In this document: piece after piece, positions 1 through 8,506 of the stretch
How the letters are laid out: the number at the start of each line of letters is the position of its first letter
Position numbering within the stretch: position 1 is the first letter of the stretch
DNA from: Phyllobacteriaceae bacterium
GTDB taxonomy: Bacteria > Pseudomonadota > Alphaproteobacteria > Rhizobiales > Rhizobiaceae
Direction of reading: 5' to 3'
Length of the DNA: 64,000 nt
Assembly (NCBI GenBank): GCA_002708825.1
Contig: PAPF01000034.1
Span: forward strand, 1 to 64,000
Notes under the pieces: generated by a model
What the model was told of the DNA's origin: nothing
Databases searched by the model: none
Seen by the model: only the letters and a program-made list of their open reading frames with translations
Made by a program: the position numbers and the translations under genes

Positions 1-99
1 ATCGCCACCCGCTACGACAAGACCGCAAAGTCTTTCCTCGGCTTCCTATGCTTGGCTGCGGTGCGGCTCTGGTTGCCGTCTTTTGTCAACAGGACCTAA
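1..99 (+). mobile_element. 3' end of an IS5-family (IS427-like) transposase, cut by the window edge
   Basis: Frame 1 reads through the left edge and ends at a TAA at 97-99. The translated tail contains RYDKTAKSFLGFLCLAA, which I recognise as the C-terminal end of IS5/IS427-type DDE transposases. Only the last 32 residues are present; the catalytic part lies outside the window. The stop codon sits at what looks like the edge of the element, so the IS probably ends at 95 or 96 and the stop would be supplied by the target site (CTAA or TAA). That layout is known for some IS427-group elements such as IS870. If correct, the other end of the element should begin close to GTCCTGTTGACAAAAGACGG. The family call is from memory of the tail motif. 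Confidence 0.75.
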
Positions 100-962
100 C
101 CCTTGAAGAATTCCACTCCTACGAATGGGCGATAAAAGACTATCAGAAAAACATAATTGATCTTGAAAAGCGACGTGCGGCGGTTTCTGATCTAGAGGCA
201 AATGTCGAATCTTTACGTGTTGAAAAGTCTTCGATTGAGTCTGAAATCGGAAAGTCACAGGCTCAACAGTCTGAACTTACATCCAAGATCACTACCCTCA
301 AACAACAAGTATCAGATCTGGAATCACGCGGCCAAGATCTTCAGTCTAAAATCATTAGCCAGGAAAACAATCTCAGATCATTGAACAAAAATATCTCTGA
401 ATCTGAGCAAAAATTAGTTGTTCTAACTAGAGAATTACGTCTATACCCTAGTGAAACTTCCGAATTTGTTAGAGAAAGCGGAAGAAACATAAAACATTAT
501 GTCGCGATTTCTATCCCGTTTGTGCTTATTTTTTGCTTTGCAACATACTCATTATTTTCTCGATCAGTTGATTTGACGCAATTGTGGAGACAGCAAGAAG
601 ACATCGATGTATGGACCATTTTTTTGACGCGTCTGCCATTTGTTTTGGTTGCCTTGGCTCTTATAGAAACGACAGGTTACATTATTGGGCGTTTAATATA
701 TGAAATTTTACGAATAAATAGACTTCGATTAGAGCTTTCAAAATTAAGCATAATTGCAAAAGACGTAAGCACATCATCAGCATTTAACACTTCACTTAGT
801 GATGATGATATTTTTGAAAGAGAGACAAAATTAAAAATGGAACTCCTGAGAGAGCACCTCAAAGGATATTCTGGAAATGAGTTTGAGTACAAAGGCGGAG
901 CAATAATTTCAGCGGTATCGGGAGTCGCAAACCGACTTATTCCTCCTAAAAAGGAAGGTTAA
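100..962 (+). pseudogene. 5'-truncated coiled-coil membrane protein, AT-rich, interrupted by the IS
   Basis: An open frame continues from the IS end to a TAA at 960-962 (about 287 residues) and is clearly more AT-rich than everything downstream. It has a long heptad-like, E/K/Q/S-rich coiled coil (about nt 150-437). Two hydrophobic segments follow (about nt 498-557 and 618-692), then a charged C-terminal tail. No ATG lies in frame before about nt 837. The only early ATG (nt 48) is inside transposase coding sequence in another frame, so the native start was probably lost when the IS inserted. I do not recognise the family. Base composition and the IS suggest acquired DNA. A short read-through product from the IS cannot be excluded. 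Confidence 0.6.
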
Positions 963-1011
963 TTCTCGTTTTTCAAATCGCAGCCTTACAATTTACTCTA
1001 AGGGTGAAATA

Positions 1012-1025
1012 GGGGCCACCGCCCC
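1012..1025 (-). terminator. Hairpin just after aapP
   Basis: Read on the minus strand, GGGGC-ggtg-GCCCC is followed by TATTT and begins 3 nt after the aapP stop. The stem is short (5 bp) but GC-only and ideally placed to end the aap transcript. Confidence 0.5.
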
Positions 1026-1028
1026 CCC

Positions 1029-1820
<792 letters not shown>

Positions 1821-1830
1821 TGGCTGGCTC

Positions 1831-2988
1831 CTATCGCTTGTGGCCGGTGTCGAGCCGGCGTTCCATGAAGATCGAATAGCGGGACATGCCGAAGCAGAAG
1901 AGCCAGAACACGAAGCCCGCGAAGATGAGGCCCGTGGCCGGCGTCTGCGCCGATGCCCAGGTGGAATCGGAGAAGTTCAGGCGCACGATGCCGAGCAGGT
2001 CGAACATGCCGATGATGTAGACGAGGCTCGTGTCCTTGAACATGCCGATGAAGGTGTTGACGATGCCCGGGATCACCAGCTTGAGCGCCTGCGGCAGGAT
2101 GATCAGGTTCATCTTCTGCCAGTAGCCGAGGCCCAGCGAATCTGCGCCCTCATACTGCCCCTTCGGTATGGCCTGCAGGCCGCCGCGCACCACTTCCGCC
2201 ATGTAGGCGGAGGCAAACAGCGCCACGCCGATCAGCGCGCGCAGCAGCTTGTCGAAGGTCACGCCCTGCGGCAGGAACAGCGGCAGCATGACCGAGGCCA
2301 TGAACAGCACGGTGACCAGCGGCACGCCGCGCACCACCTCGATGAAGATGACGCACAGGCTTTTCACCACCGGCATGTTGGAGCGCCGCCCGAGCGCCAG
2401 CACGATGCCGAAAGGCAGGGAGACGGCGATGCCGACGAAGGAAAGCACCAGCGTGACCATCAGCCCGCCCCACAGCGGCGTTTCCACCACCTCCAGGCCG
2501 AACACGCCGCCATAGAGCATGAAGAAGGCGAAGACCGGGAAGGCGCCGAAGAAAAGCACGGCGTTCAGGCCCTTGCGCGGAACGGACGGCATGAGCAACG
2601 GCACCATCAGGCCGAAGAATGTCAGCCCGGTGACCCAGACGCGCCAGCGCTCCTCGATGGGGTAGCGGCCGACCAGGAACTGCTCGAACTTGGAGCCGAC
2701 AAAGGCCCAGCAGGCACCGGCCCAGTCGTTCGGCTGGATGCCGCCCTGGGCCTCGGTGGCGCAGACGCTGCGATCCGCGCCGGTCCACTGGGCCGAAAGG
2801 AACAGCCAGTTGAGCATGGGCGGCAGGAAATAGAGGATCGCCGCCAGCGCGATCAGCGTCATGGCGCTGTCGGTCACGCTGGCGAAGAGGTTCCTGCGGA
2901 TCCAGCCCGACCAGCTCTTCTCGCTGACCGGCGCGGCGCGCGCATTGATCATTTCCATGCGCACATAGGAGAGGTCGTGTTCTTGCAT
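1831..2988 (-). CDS. aapM: General L-amino acid ABC transporter permease AapM
   Basis: Inner-membrane permease (385 aa) with the long N-terminal region and large periplasmic loop typical of AapM and AapQ. Multiple hydrophobic helices are followed by the binding-protein-dependent transport motif [18 protein letters not shown], which contacts the ATPase. The start at 2988 (MQEHDLSYV) was chosen because the open frame upstream is the translated 265-bp intergenic element, not conserved protein. No strong ribosome-binding site precedes it; the element ends 4 nt before the ATG and may have displaced the original leader. It pairs with AapQ as the membrane channel. Confidence 0.9.
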   Translation of the reverse strand: MQEHDLSYVRMEMINARAAPVSEKSWSGWIRRNLFASVTDSAMTLIALAAILYFLPPMLNWLFLSAQWTGADRSVCATEAQGGIQPNDWAGACWAFVGSKFEQFLVGRYPIEERWRVWVTGLTFFGLMVPLLMPSVPRKGLNAVLFFGAFPVFAFFMLYGGVFGLEVVETPLWGGLMVTLVLSFVGIAVSLPFGIVLALGRRSNMPVVKSLCVIFIEVVRGVPLVTVLFMASVMLPLFLPQGVTFDKLLRALIGVALFASAYMAEVVRGGLQAIPKGQYEGADSLGLGYWQKMNLIILPQALKLVIPGIVNTFIGMFKDTSLVYIIGMFDLLGIVRLNFSDSTWASAQTPATGLIFAGFVFWLFCFGMSRYSIFMERRLDTGHKR

Positions 2989-2992
2989 CGCT

Positions 2993-3257
2993 ATACCAAT
3001 GGTTTCCCGCTGTGGTCCATTTGACCGGGAATTCCGGCTGGAGGCAGCGAGGAGAGACGTGAAGGTCGGGCTGGTTGCCCGGACAAGCGGCGCGACAAGG
3101 CTGGAACGGCCGGAAACCCGGCCTCCGGTGAGCAATCCCGGAGCACTGGCGGCGTTGGACCGCTTGGCCGATGCCCCACATCGGCCTGCGCGATCCGCCT
3201 TGCCAGATCATCCGGGACTTGCCCATCAAATGGATCAGAGCGGGGAACCATTGGTAT
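2993..3257. repeat. 265-bp intergenic element with 32-bp terminal inverted repeats
   Basis: Positions 2993-3024 and 3226-3257 are inverted copies of each other, identical at 29 of 32 bases (outer part ATACCAATGGTT, inner part TCCATTTGA). They enclose about 200 bp of non-coding sequence with further short dyads. The element fills the aapQ-aapM gap exactly, reaching into the first base of the aapQ stop complement and ending 4 nt before the aapM start. It carries no convincing protein. It resembles the class of small palindromic or MITE-like intergenic elements known in rhizobia (for example RIME), but I cannot match it to a named family. A target duplication was not obvious. Confidence 0.7.
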
Positions 3258-4447
3258 CACCTCTCGACCAGGGCCATCTTGGCGTTGAACCAGTTCATGA
3301 ACAGCGAGGTGCCGAGGCTGAGACCAAGATAGACGATCATCCAGATCACCACGACCTCGATGGCCTGGCCGGTCTGGTTGAGCACCGTGCCGCCCACGGC
3401 GACCAGGTCGGGATAGCCGATGGCGATGGCCAGCGAGGAGTTCTTGGTCAGGTTCAGATACTGGCTCGTCAGCGGCGGGATGACGATGCGCATGGCCTGC
3501 GGCACGATGACGAGGCGCGAGGTCTGCCCCGGGCGAAGGCCCAGCGCATAGGACGCCTCGGTCTGGCCCCTGGGCACACCCAGGATGCCCGCGCGCACGA
3601 TCTCGGCGATGAATGCCGCCGTGTAGAAGGACAGGGCCAGGAAGAGCGAGAGGAATTCCGGCTTGATCTGGATGCCGCCGGTCAGGTTGAAGCGGCCGAG
3701 CGTGGGCAGGTCCCAGGACAGCGGGAACCCGGTGACGAGGAAGGCCAGCAGCGGCAGGCCGACGATGAGGCCGATGGCGGTCCAGAGCACCGGGAATGGC
3801 TGTCCGGTCGCCATCTGGCGCTGCCAGGCCCAGCGGCGCACCAGAAAGGCGCCCGCGATGGCGATGACAAGGGCCAGCGCGATCAGCCAGGCGCCCTCGC
3901 CCCATACCGCTTTCGGCAGGAAGATGCCGCGATTGTTCAGGAAGGCGCCAAGCGGCATGTCCACGCTGTCGCGCGGCTGCGGCAGGACGGAAAGAACGCC
4001 GAAATACCAGAAGAAGATGACGAGCAGCGGGGGAATGTTGCGGAAGATTTCCACATAGACCATGCAGATCTTGCGGATCAGCCAGTTGTGCGAAAGCCTG
4101 CCGAGACCGATGAGGAAGCCGACGATTGTGGCCGTCAGGATGCCGAAGAAGGCGACGATCACCGTGTTGATCATGCCGACCACGAAGGCGCGGCCATAGG
4201 TGGAATCGCTGGTGTATTCGACCGGCGTCTGGCCGATGTCGAAGCCGGCGCGGCTGTTCAGGAAATCATAGCCGGAGGCGATGTTCGCCCGTTGCAGGTT
4301 CTCGATCGTGTTGTTGGTGATCCACCAGACAAATGCCACGAGCCCCGCGAAAACCAGGACCTGATAGACGATCCCGCGAATCCTCGGATCGTAGAACCAC
4401 GACGCGGCGCTGCTGCCCCGGTCGCCCGAGATATCTGTTGAAGCCAT
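3257..4447 (-). CDS. aapQ: General L-amino acid ABC transporter permease AapQ
   Basis: First permease of the Aap importer (396 aa). It has an N-terminal soluble stretch, a transmembrane segment near residues 26-45, a large loop, then a block of membrane helices. The coupling motif EIVRAGILGVPRGQTEASYALG lies in the C-terminal third. Length and loop layout fit AapQ rather than the shorter HisQ-type permeases. GAGGGG precedes the ATG by 4 nt. It lies 135 nt downstream of aapJ across a strong hairpin, and its stop overlaps the end of the intergenic repeat element. It acts in the inner membrane with AapM and AapP. Confidence 0.92.
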   Translation of the reverse strand: MASTDISGDRGSSAASWFYDPRIRGIVYQVLVFAGLVAFVWWITNNTIENLQRANIASGYDFLNSRAGFDIGQTPVEYTSDSTYGRAFVVGMINTVIVAFFGILTATIVGFLIGLGRLSHNWLIRKICMVYVEIFRNIPPLLVIFFWYFGVLSVLPQPRDSVDMPLGAFLNNRGIFLPKAVWGEGAWLIALALVIAIAGAFLVRRWAWQRQMATGQPFPVLWTAIGLIVGLPLLAFLVTGFPLSWDLPTLGRFNLTGGIQIKPEFLSLFLALSFYTAAFIAEIVRAGILGVPRGQTEASYALGLRPGQTSRLVIVPQAMRIVIPPLTSQYLNLTKNSSLAIAIGYPDLVAVGGTVLNQTGQAIEVVVIWMIVYLGLSLGTSLFMNWFNAKMALVER

Positions 4448-4534
4448 GATCCCCTCATGAGCTTGTCTTGTCTTATGTACGGCCCCGGTCTGTTTGTTGT
4501 GAGGGGCCTTGCCCGGCGGTCCGGGAAGCTGGCC

Positions 4535-4554
4535 GGGGCGGCGGTTGCCGCCCC
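4535..4554 (-). terminator. Hairpin between aapJ and aapQ (probable attenuator)
   Basis: A perfect 8-bp GC-only stem, GGGGCGGC/GCCGCCCC with a 4-nt loop, lies between the binding-protein gene and the first permease gene. There is no T-run. Such stems commonly stabilise or partly terminate the transcript so that the periplasmic binding protein is made in excess. That role is inferred from position. Confidence 0.55.
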
Positions 4555-4582
4555 GAAGCCTTGTTGGAGTGCGTGCCCGCCC

Positions 4583-5608
4583 TTAGCGGATCGGCGGGGC
4601 GTATTGCAGGCCGCCCTTGGTCCACAGGGCGTTGATGCCGCGCGAGATCTTCAGGTTCGAGCCGGAGCCGACATTGCGCTCGAAGGCCTCGCCGTAATTG
4701 CCGACGTGCTTGATGATGCGCACGGCCCAGTCGTTCGTCAGGCCGAGGTTCTCACCCAGCTTGGAGCCTTCCTCGGTGCCGAGCAGACGCTGGATGTCCG
4801 GGTTGCCGGAGCTCTTCATTTCCTCGACATTGGCGGATGTCACGCCCAGTTCCTCGGCGGCCACCATGGCGAAGTGCGCCCAGGAAACAATGTCGAACCA
4901 CTGGTCGTCACCCTGGCGCACGGCCGGGCCGAGCGGCTCCTTGGAGATGATTTCCGGCAGGACCATGTGATCGTCCGGGCTCTTCAGCGTCAGGCGGATG
5001 CCGTACAGGCCGGACTGGTCGGTCGTGTACACGTCGCAACGGCCCGAATCATAGGCTGCATTGACCTCTTCCAGCTTCTCGAAGACGACCGGATTGTACT
5101 GCATGTTGTTCGCCTTGAAATAATCGGCGAGGTTCAGTTCGGTCGTGGTGCCGGCCTGCACGCAGACAGCGGCGCCGGAAAGCTGCAGGGCGGAGGTGAT
5201 GTCGGGCAGGTTCTTCTTGTTGATCATGAAGCCCTGGCCGTCATAGTAGTTCACCGCGCGGAAGTTGAGGCCGAGCGAGGTATCGCGGCTGATCGTCCAG
5301 GTGGTGTTGCGCGGCAGCATGTCCACTTCGCCCGACTGGAGGGCGGTGAAACGCTCCTTGGCGGAGAGCGGCGAGAACTTCGCGGCATTCGCGTCATCCA
5401 AGATGGCAGCGGCAACGGCGCGGCACAGGTCCACGTCCAGGCCCGACCATTCACCCTTGTCGTTGGGGGCGGAGAAACCGGCCAGGCCGGTGGAGACGCC
5501 GCACTGCACGAAACCCTTGGCCTTCACGTCGTCAAGCGTGGCGGCGGAAGCGGCGGAGGCGGCGAGCATCGCAGCGCCGAACACGCCAGTGAGAAGTTCT
5601 TTCTTCAT
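4583..5608 (-). CDS. aapJ: General L-amino acid-binding periplasmic protein AapJ
   Basis: Periplasmic solute-binding protein (341 aa) of the Aap importer, SBP family 3. A Sec signal peptide MKKELLTGVFGAAMLAASAASA is followed by the mature start TLDDVKAKG and the family region QCGVSTGLAGFSAPNDKGEW. The ATG at 5608 was chosen because the signal peptide begins there and a purine-rich AAGGGG lies just upstream. The frame upstream of it has no protein character. It is the first gene of the operon, separated from the permeases by a hairpin that probably raises its expression. It delivers amino acids to AapQM. Confidence 0.93.
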   Translation of the reverse strand: MKKELLTGVFGAAMLAASAASAATLDDVKAKGFVQCGVSTGLAGFSAPNDKGEWSGLDVDLCRAVAAAILDDANAAKFSPLSAKERFTALQSGEVDMLPRNTTWTISRDTSLGLNFRAVNYYDGQGFMINKKNLPDITSALQLSGAAVCVQAGTTTELNLADYFKANNMQYNPVVFEKLEEVNAAYDSGRCDVYTTDQSGLYGIRLTLKSPDDHMVLPEIISKEPLGPAVRQGDDQWFDIVSWAHFAMVAAEELGVTSANVEEMKSSGNPDIQRLLGTEEGSKLGENLGLTNDWAVRIIKHVGNYGEAFERNVGSGSNLKISRGINALWTKGGLQYAPPIR

Positions 5609-5927
5609 GTGGCAAACCCCTTGTTTGCGGACCGGTTCATCCGGCCCCTGTTTTTCGATCCGGCCACGGCCTGCCTGTTGTCGGCATTCCATCCGGCCAT
5701 TCAAACCGATGGTCCCCTGTGCCCGGTTCCCATTGCGAGGGCTATCAAATTCGCTCTTAGACGCATCGTCAAGCGAAGTCTGCAACGGCAGGCGCATTTA
5801 GCCGGGCCTGAAAAAAAACTGACGCAAGGTCATTTCATGAAACACATCCCGCACAGCAAATACTTGCGGCGCACCGGACTGGCGCCTATGCCTTCTGCAA
5901 GATCATGCCGCGAAAAAGGGACGGGAA
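5609..5927. promoter_or_regulatory. 319-bp divergent intergenic region, aapJ / metC
   Basis: Non-coding spacer that must hold the promoters of aapJ (minus) and metC (plus). On the minus strand a TTGACG (5767-5772) and a TGATAG (5742-5747) could be -35 and -10 boxes, but the 19-nt spacing is long. No clear operator palindrome, riboswitch or small gene was seen. Confidence 0.35.
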
Positions 5928-7103
5928 ATGACGAAAGAGACGACGAAACCCAGGGGCATCAACACGCGGCTGGCGCATTCGGGCCATGATCCACGCGCGT
6001 TTCACGGTTTCGTCCAGCCGCCAGTGGTGCATGCCTCGACCGTTCTCTTTCCCGATGCCGGAACGATGGCGTCACGCAACCAGCGCTACACCTATGGCAC
6101 GCGCGGTACACCGACATCGGATGCGCTTGCCGAAGCGGTCGACGCGCTCGAGGGATCGGCAGGAACGGTATGCGTGCCCTCGGGGCTTGCGGCGGTCACC
6201 GTGCCGCTGCTGGCCTTCCTCTCGGCGGGCGACCACCTGCTGATCGTCGATTCGGTCTACAATCCGACGCGGCGCTTTGCCGACACCATGCTCGCCCGGC
6301 TCGGCGTGGAGGTGGAGTACTATTCGCCGGAACTGGGCGCGGACATCGCCGCCCTGATGAAGCCGAACACGAAGGTCGTGTGGACCGAATCACCGGGCTC
6401 CAACACCTTCGAGATGCAGGACATCCCCGCCATCTGCGCGGTGGCCCATGCGCATGGCGCCATCGTCATGATGGACAATACCTGGGCCACGCCGCTCTTC
6501 TTCAAGTCGCTCGACCACGGCGTCGACATCTCTGTCCATGCGGCGACGAAGTATCCCGGCGGGCATTCCGACGTGCTGCTTGGCACCGTCTCGGCAAACG
6601 AGGCCTGCTGGGAGCGGCTGCACGAAGGCTTCCTGACGCTCGGCGCCTGCGCCGGGCCGGATGACGTCTATCTGGTCCAGCGCGGACTGAAGACCATGGG
6701 CATCCGCCTGCAGCGCCATGGCGAAAGCGCGATGGCGCTCGCCGAATGGCTGGAGGGGCAGCGGGGCGTGAAGCAGGTGCTGCATCCCGCCCTGCCCTCC
6801 TTTCCCGGCCACGATCTCTGGAAACGCGATTTCTGCGGCGCGTCCGGCCTGTTTTCCATCGTGCTCGACGGCGGCGGCACACAAAAGGCACACGCCTTTC
6901 TGGATGCCCTCGAAATCTTCGGCCTCGGCTATTCCTGGGGCGGGCACGAGAGCCTCGCCGTCCACGTCTATCTGGGAGACCGGACCGTCAGCCGTTCCGA
7001 CTATGGCGGTCCGCTGATCCGCCTGCAGATCGGCCTGGAGGACGTGGCCGACCTGAAAGCGGACCTTTCGGCGGCACTGGAGGCAGCCAACGCCGCCGGC
7101 TGA
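5928..7103 (+). CDS. metC: Cystathionine beta-lyase (PLP-dependent)
   Basis: Cytoplasmic PLP enzyme (391 aa) of the Cys/Met metabolism family. It cleaves cystathionine to homocysteine, pyruvate and ammonia in methionine synthesis. The PLP-binding lysine is K208 in SVHAATKYPGGHSD, the phosphate-binding region is around SGLAAV (85-90), and DNTWATPL carries the Asp that contacts the pyridine nitrogen. Length matches the family. It is divergent from aapJ, an arrangement common in rhizobia. Its TGA abuts the complement of the convergent neighbour's stop, forming TGATCA with no gap. A related lyase activity on other sulfur amino acids cannot be excluded from sequence. Confidence 0.88.
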   Translation: MTKETTKPRGINTRLAHSGHDPRAFHGFVQPPVVHASTVLFPDAGTMASRNQRYTYGTRGTPTSDALAEAVDALEGSAGTVCVPSGLAAVTVPLLAFLSAGDHLLIVDSVYNPTRRFADTMLARLGVEVEYYSPELGADIAALMKPNTKVVWTESPGSNTFEMQDIPAICAVAHAHGAIVMMDNTWATPLFFKSLDHGVDISVHAATKYPGGHSDVLLGTVSANEACWERLHEGFLTLGACAGPDDVYLVQRGLKTMGIRLQRHGESAMALAEWLEGQRGVKQVLHPALPSFPGHDLWKRDFCGASGLFSIVLDGGGTQKAHAFLDALEIFGLGYSWGGHESLAVHVYLGDRTVSRSDYGGPLIRLQIGLEDVADLKADLSAALEAANAAG

Positions 7104-7706
7104 TCACGGCACCAGCCAGCGATCCGGCCGCCCGATTCCAGGCGCCTGCCAGATGGCGCGGCGGTGTCCGGCGGGTTCCAGCGAGACGCCCTCGATCTCG
7201 TCCAGCCGGACCGAGACCACGGTGAAACGGGCAAGGCCCGGATCGCCGGCGGCCTCCGGAGGCGGTTCATGCCGTCCATAGGCGCCAGCTTGCCCAATCG
7301 GCTGTCCTTGCGGTGCGGTCAGCCGGTAGACATGGCGGGAATGTTCGGCCAGTTGTCTCCAGGCGGCCAGGGCAAGCGGGTCCGGCGGGCGGATCAGGCT
7401 GGCGCGGCCACGAAGGCGCAGCATCAATTGCAGATCCTGGCGCCAGACATGGATTTCAAGGCGCGGATCGGCGGCCAGTTCGGTGGCCTTGGAACTGGTC
7501 GCGTCGGTGTGAAAGGTGATGTGCCAGCCGTCTGCCTCGACGCTGCGCAGCATCACGGTGCGCAGGCGCGGCGCGCCATCAAGGCCGATGGTGGCGACCT
7601 GCATCAGGCGCGGCTGCAGGTCAGGCTGCGCAGCCGCATCCGCCAGCACCTGCCGGCACCAGGCTGAAAAGGCGTCGAGATCGTCGTGCCATGCCGGTTT
7701 CTTCAC
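7104..7706 (-). CDS. FMN-binding pyridoxamine 5'-phosphate oxidase-family protein
   Basis: A 200-aa split-barrel flavoprotein of the PNPOx-like family. The N-terminal half has MQVATIGLDGAPRLRTVMLR followed by ITFHTDATSSKATELAADP, the usual FMN-binding stretch. The C-terminal half ends RWLVP, resembling the RxxP ending of PNPOx proteins. It lacks enough of the canonical PdxH substrate residues for me to assign vitamin B6 salvage. A GTG start overlaps the stop of the upstream SDR gene (GTGA), so translation is probably coupled. It is the last gene of the GST-Rieske-ligase-SDR run, where it may handle a flavin-dependent step; that is inference from position. Confidence 0.7.
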   Translation of the reverse strand: MKKPAWHDDLDAFSAWCRQVLADAAAQPDLQPRLMQVATIGLDGAPRLRTVMLRSVEADGWHITFHTDATSSKATELAADPRLEIHVWRQDLQLMLRLRGRASLIRPPDPLALAAWRQLAEHSRHVYRLTAPQGQPIGQAGAYGRHEPPPEAAGDPGLARFTVVSVRLDEIEGVSLEPAGHRRAIWQAPGIGRPDRWLVP

Positions 7707-8470
7707 GCGCTCGTCACGCCCCCGTCGGCGACGATGGTCTCACCGGTGATGAAGCTCGCCGCATCGGAGGCGAGGAAGGCGGCGACCGGCCCGATCTCGT
7801 CCGGCTGGCCGATGCGGCGCAGCGGCGTCATGGCATTGCGGAACTTCATGGCCTTCTCGTCTTCCCAGAGGGCACGGGCAAAATCGGTCTTGACCAGGCC
7901 CGGCGCCACGCAATTGACGCGGATGCCGCTCGGCCCGTGCTCCACGGCGAGGTTTTTCGCCAGGATAAAATCGGCCGCCTTGGACATGCCATAGGCGCCG
8001 ATCACGCCATTGCCGCGCAGGCCGCCGATGGACGAAATGATGACGATGGAGCCCTTGCCCTTCTCTGCCATGCCGGGGATCACGCGGCTGCAAAGCCAGA
8101 GATTCGACTTCACATTGTTGGCGAATATCTTGTCGAAGCCCTCGTCGGGCAGGCCGGTCAGCGGGCCGTAATAGGGGTTCACCGCCGCGTTGCAGACGAG
8201 GATGTCGGGCGTGCCCCAGTGTCGTTCCGTCTCCGCGATCAGGTTTTCCACCTGCGCCTTGTCGGAAATGTTGCAGGGCACGACCAGCGCCTCCCCGCCT
8301 TCGGCGCGGATGCCGGCAGCGGCCTCCTCGCAGGCATCGGCCTTGCGGCTGGAGATCACCACTTTCGCACCAAGCCCGGCCATGCATTCGGCGATGGCCT
8401 TGCCGATGCCGCGCGATGAACCGGTGATGACGGCAACCTTTCCTTCCAGCGAAAACGGATTGCGATACAC
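7703..8470 (-). CDS. SDR-family NAD(P)-dependent oxidoreductase
   Basis: Classical short-chain dehydrogenase (255 aa). The cofactor motif TGSSRGIG is at about residues 16-23, NNA is replaced by CNAAVNP near 93-99, the catalytic serine lies in IVIISSIGG, and the YGMSK Tyr-Lys pair is near 159-163. The C-terminus ends GETIVADGGVTSA as in many FabG-like and alcohol dehydrogenases. It is cytosolic and acts on an unknown alcohol or ketone. GGGAGGG lies 11 nt before the ATG. It sits in the catabolic run after the glutamine-synthetase-like gene (36-nt gap) and is coupled to the downstream flavoprotein gene. Confidence 0.85.
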   Translation of the reverse strand: MYRNPFSLEGKVAVITGSSRGIGKAIAECMAGLGAKVVISSRKADACEEAAAGIRAEGGEALVVPCNISDKAQVENLIAETERHWGTPDILVCNAAVNPYYGPLTGLPDEGFDKIFANNVKSNLWLCSRVIPGMAEKGKGSIVIISSIGGLRGNGVIGAYGMSKAADFILAKNLAVEHGPSGIRVNCVAPGLVKTDFARALWEDEKAMKFRNAMTPLRRIGQPDEIGPVAAFLASDAASFITGETIVADGGVTSA

Positions 8471-8506
8471 GGATGTCCCTCCCCTCGGTGTTTTTTGTCC
8501 CGCCGG

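Noticed and set aside
48-99. ATG at 48 as the start of the coiled-coil protein
   Set aside because: The first 17 codons lie inside transposase coding sequence in another frame; the native 5' end was probably lost to the IS.
2999-4441. 480-aa plus-strand frame opposite aapQ
   Set aside because: Antisense to a permease with clear helices and motifs; the composition is non-protein-like.
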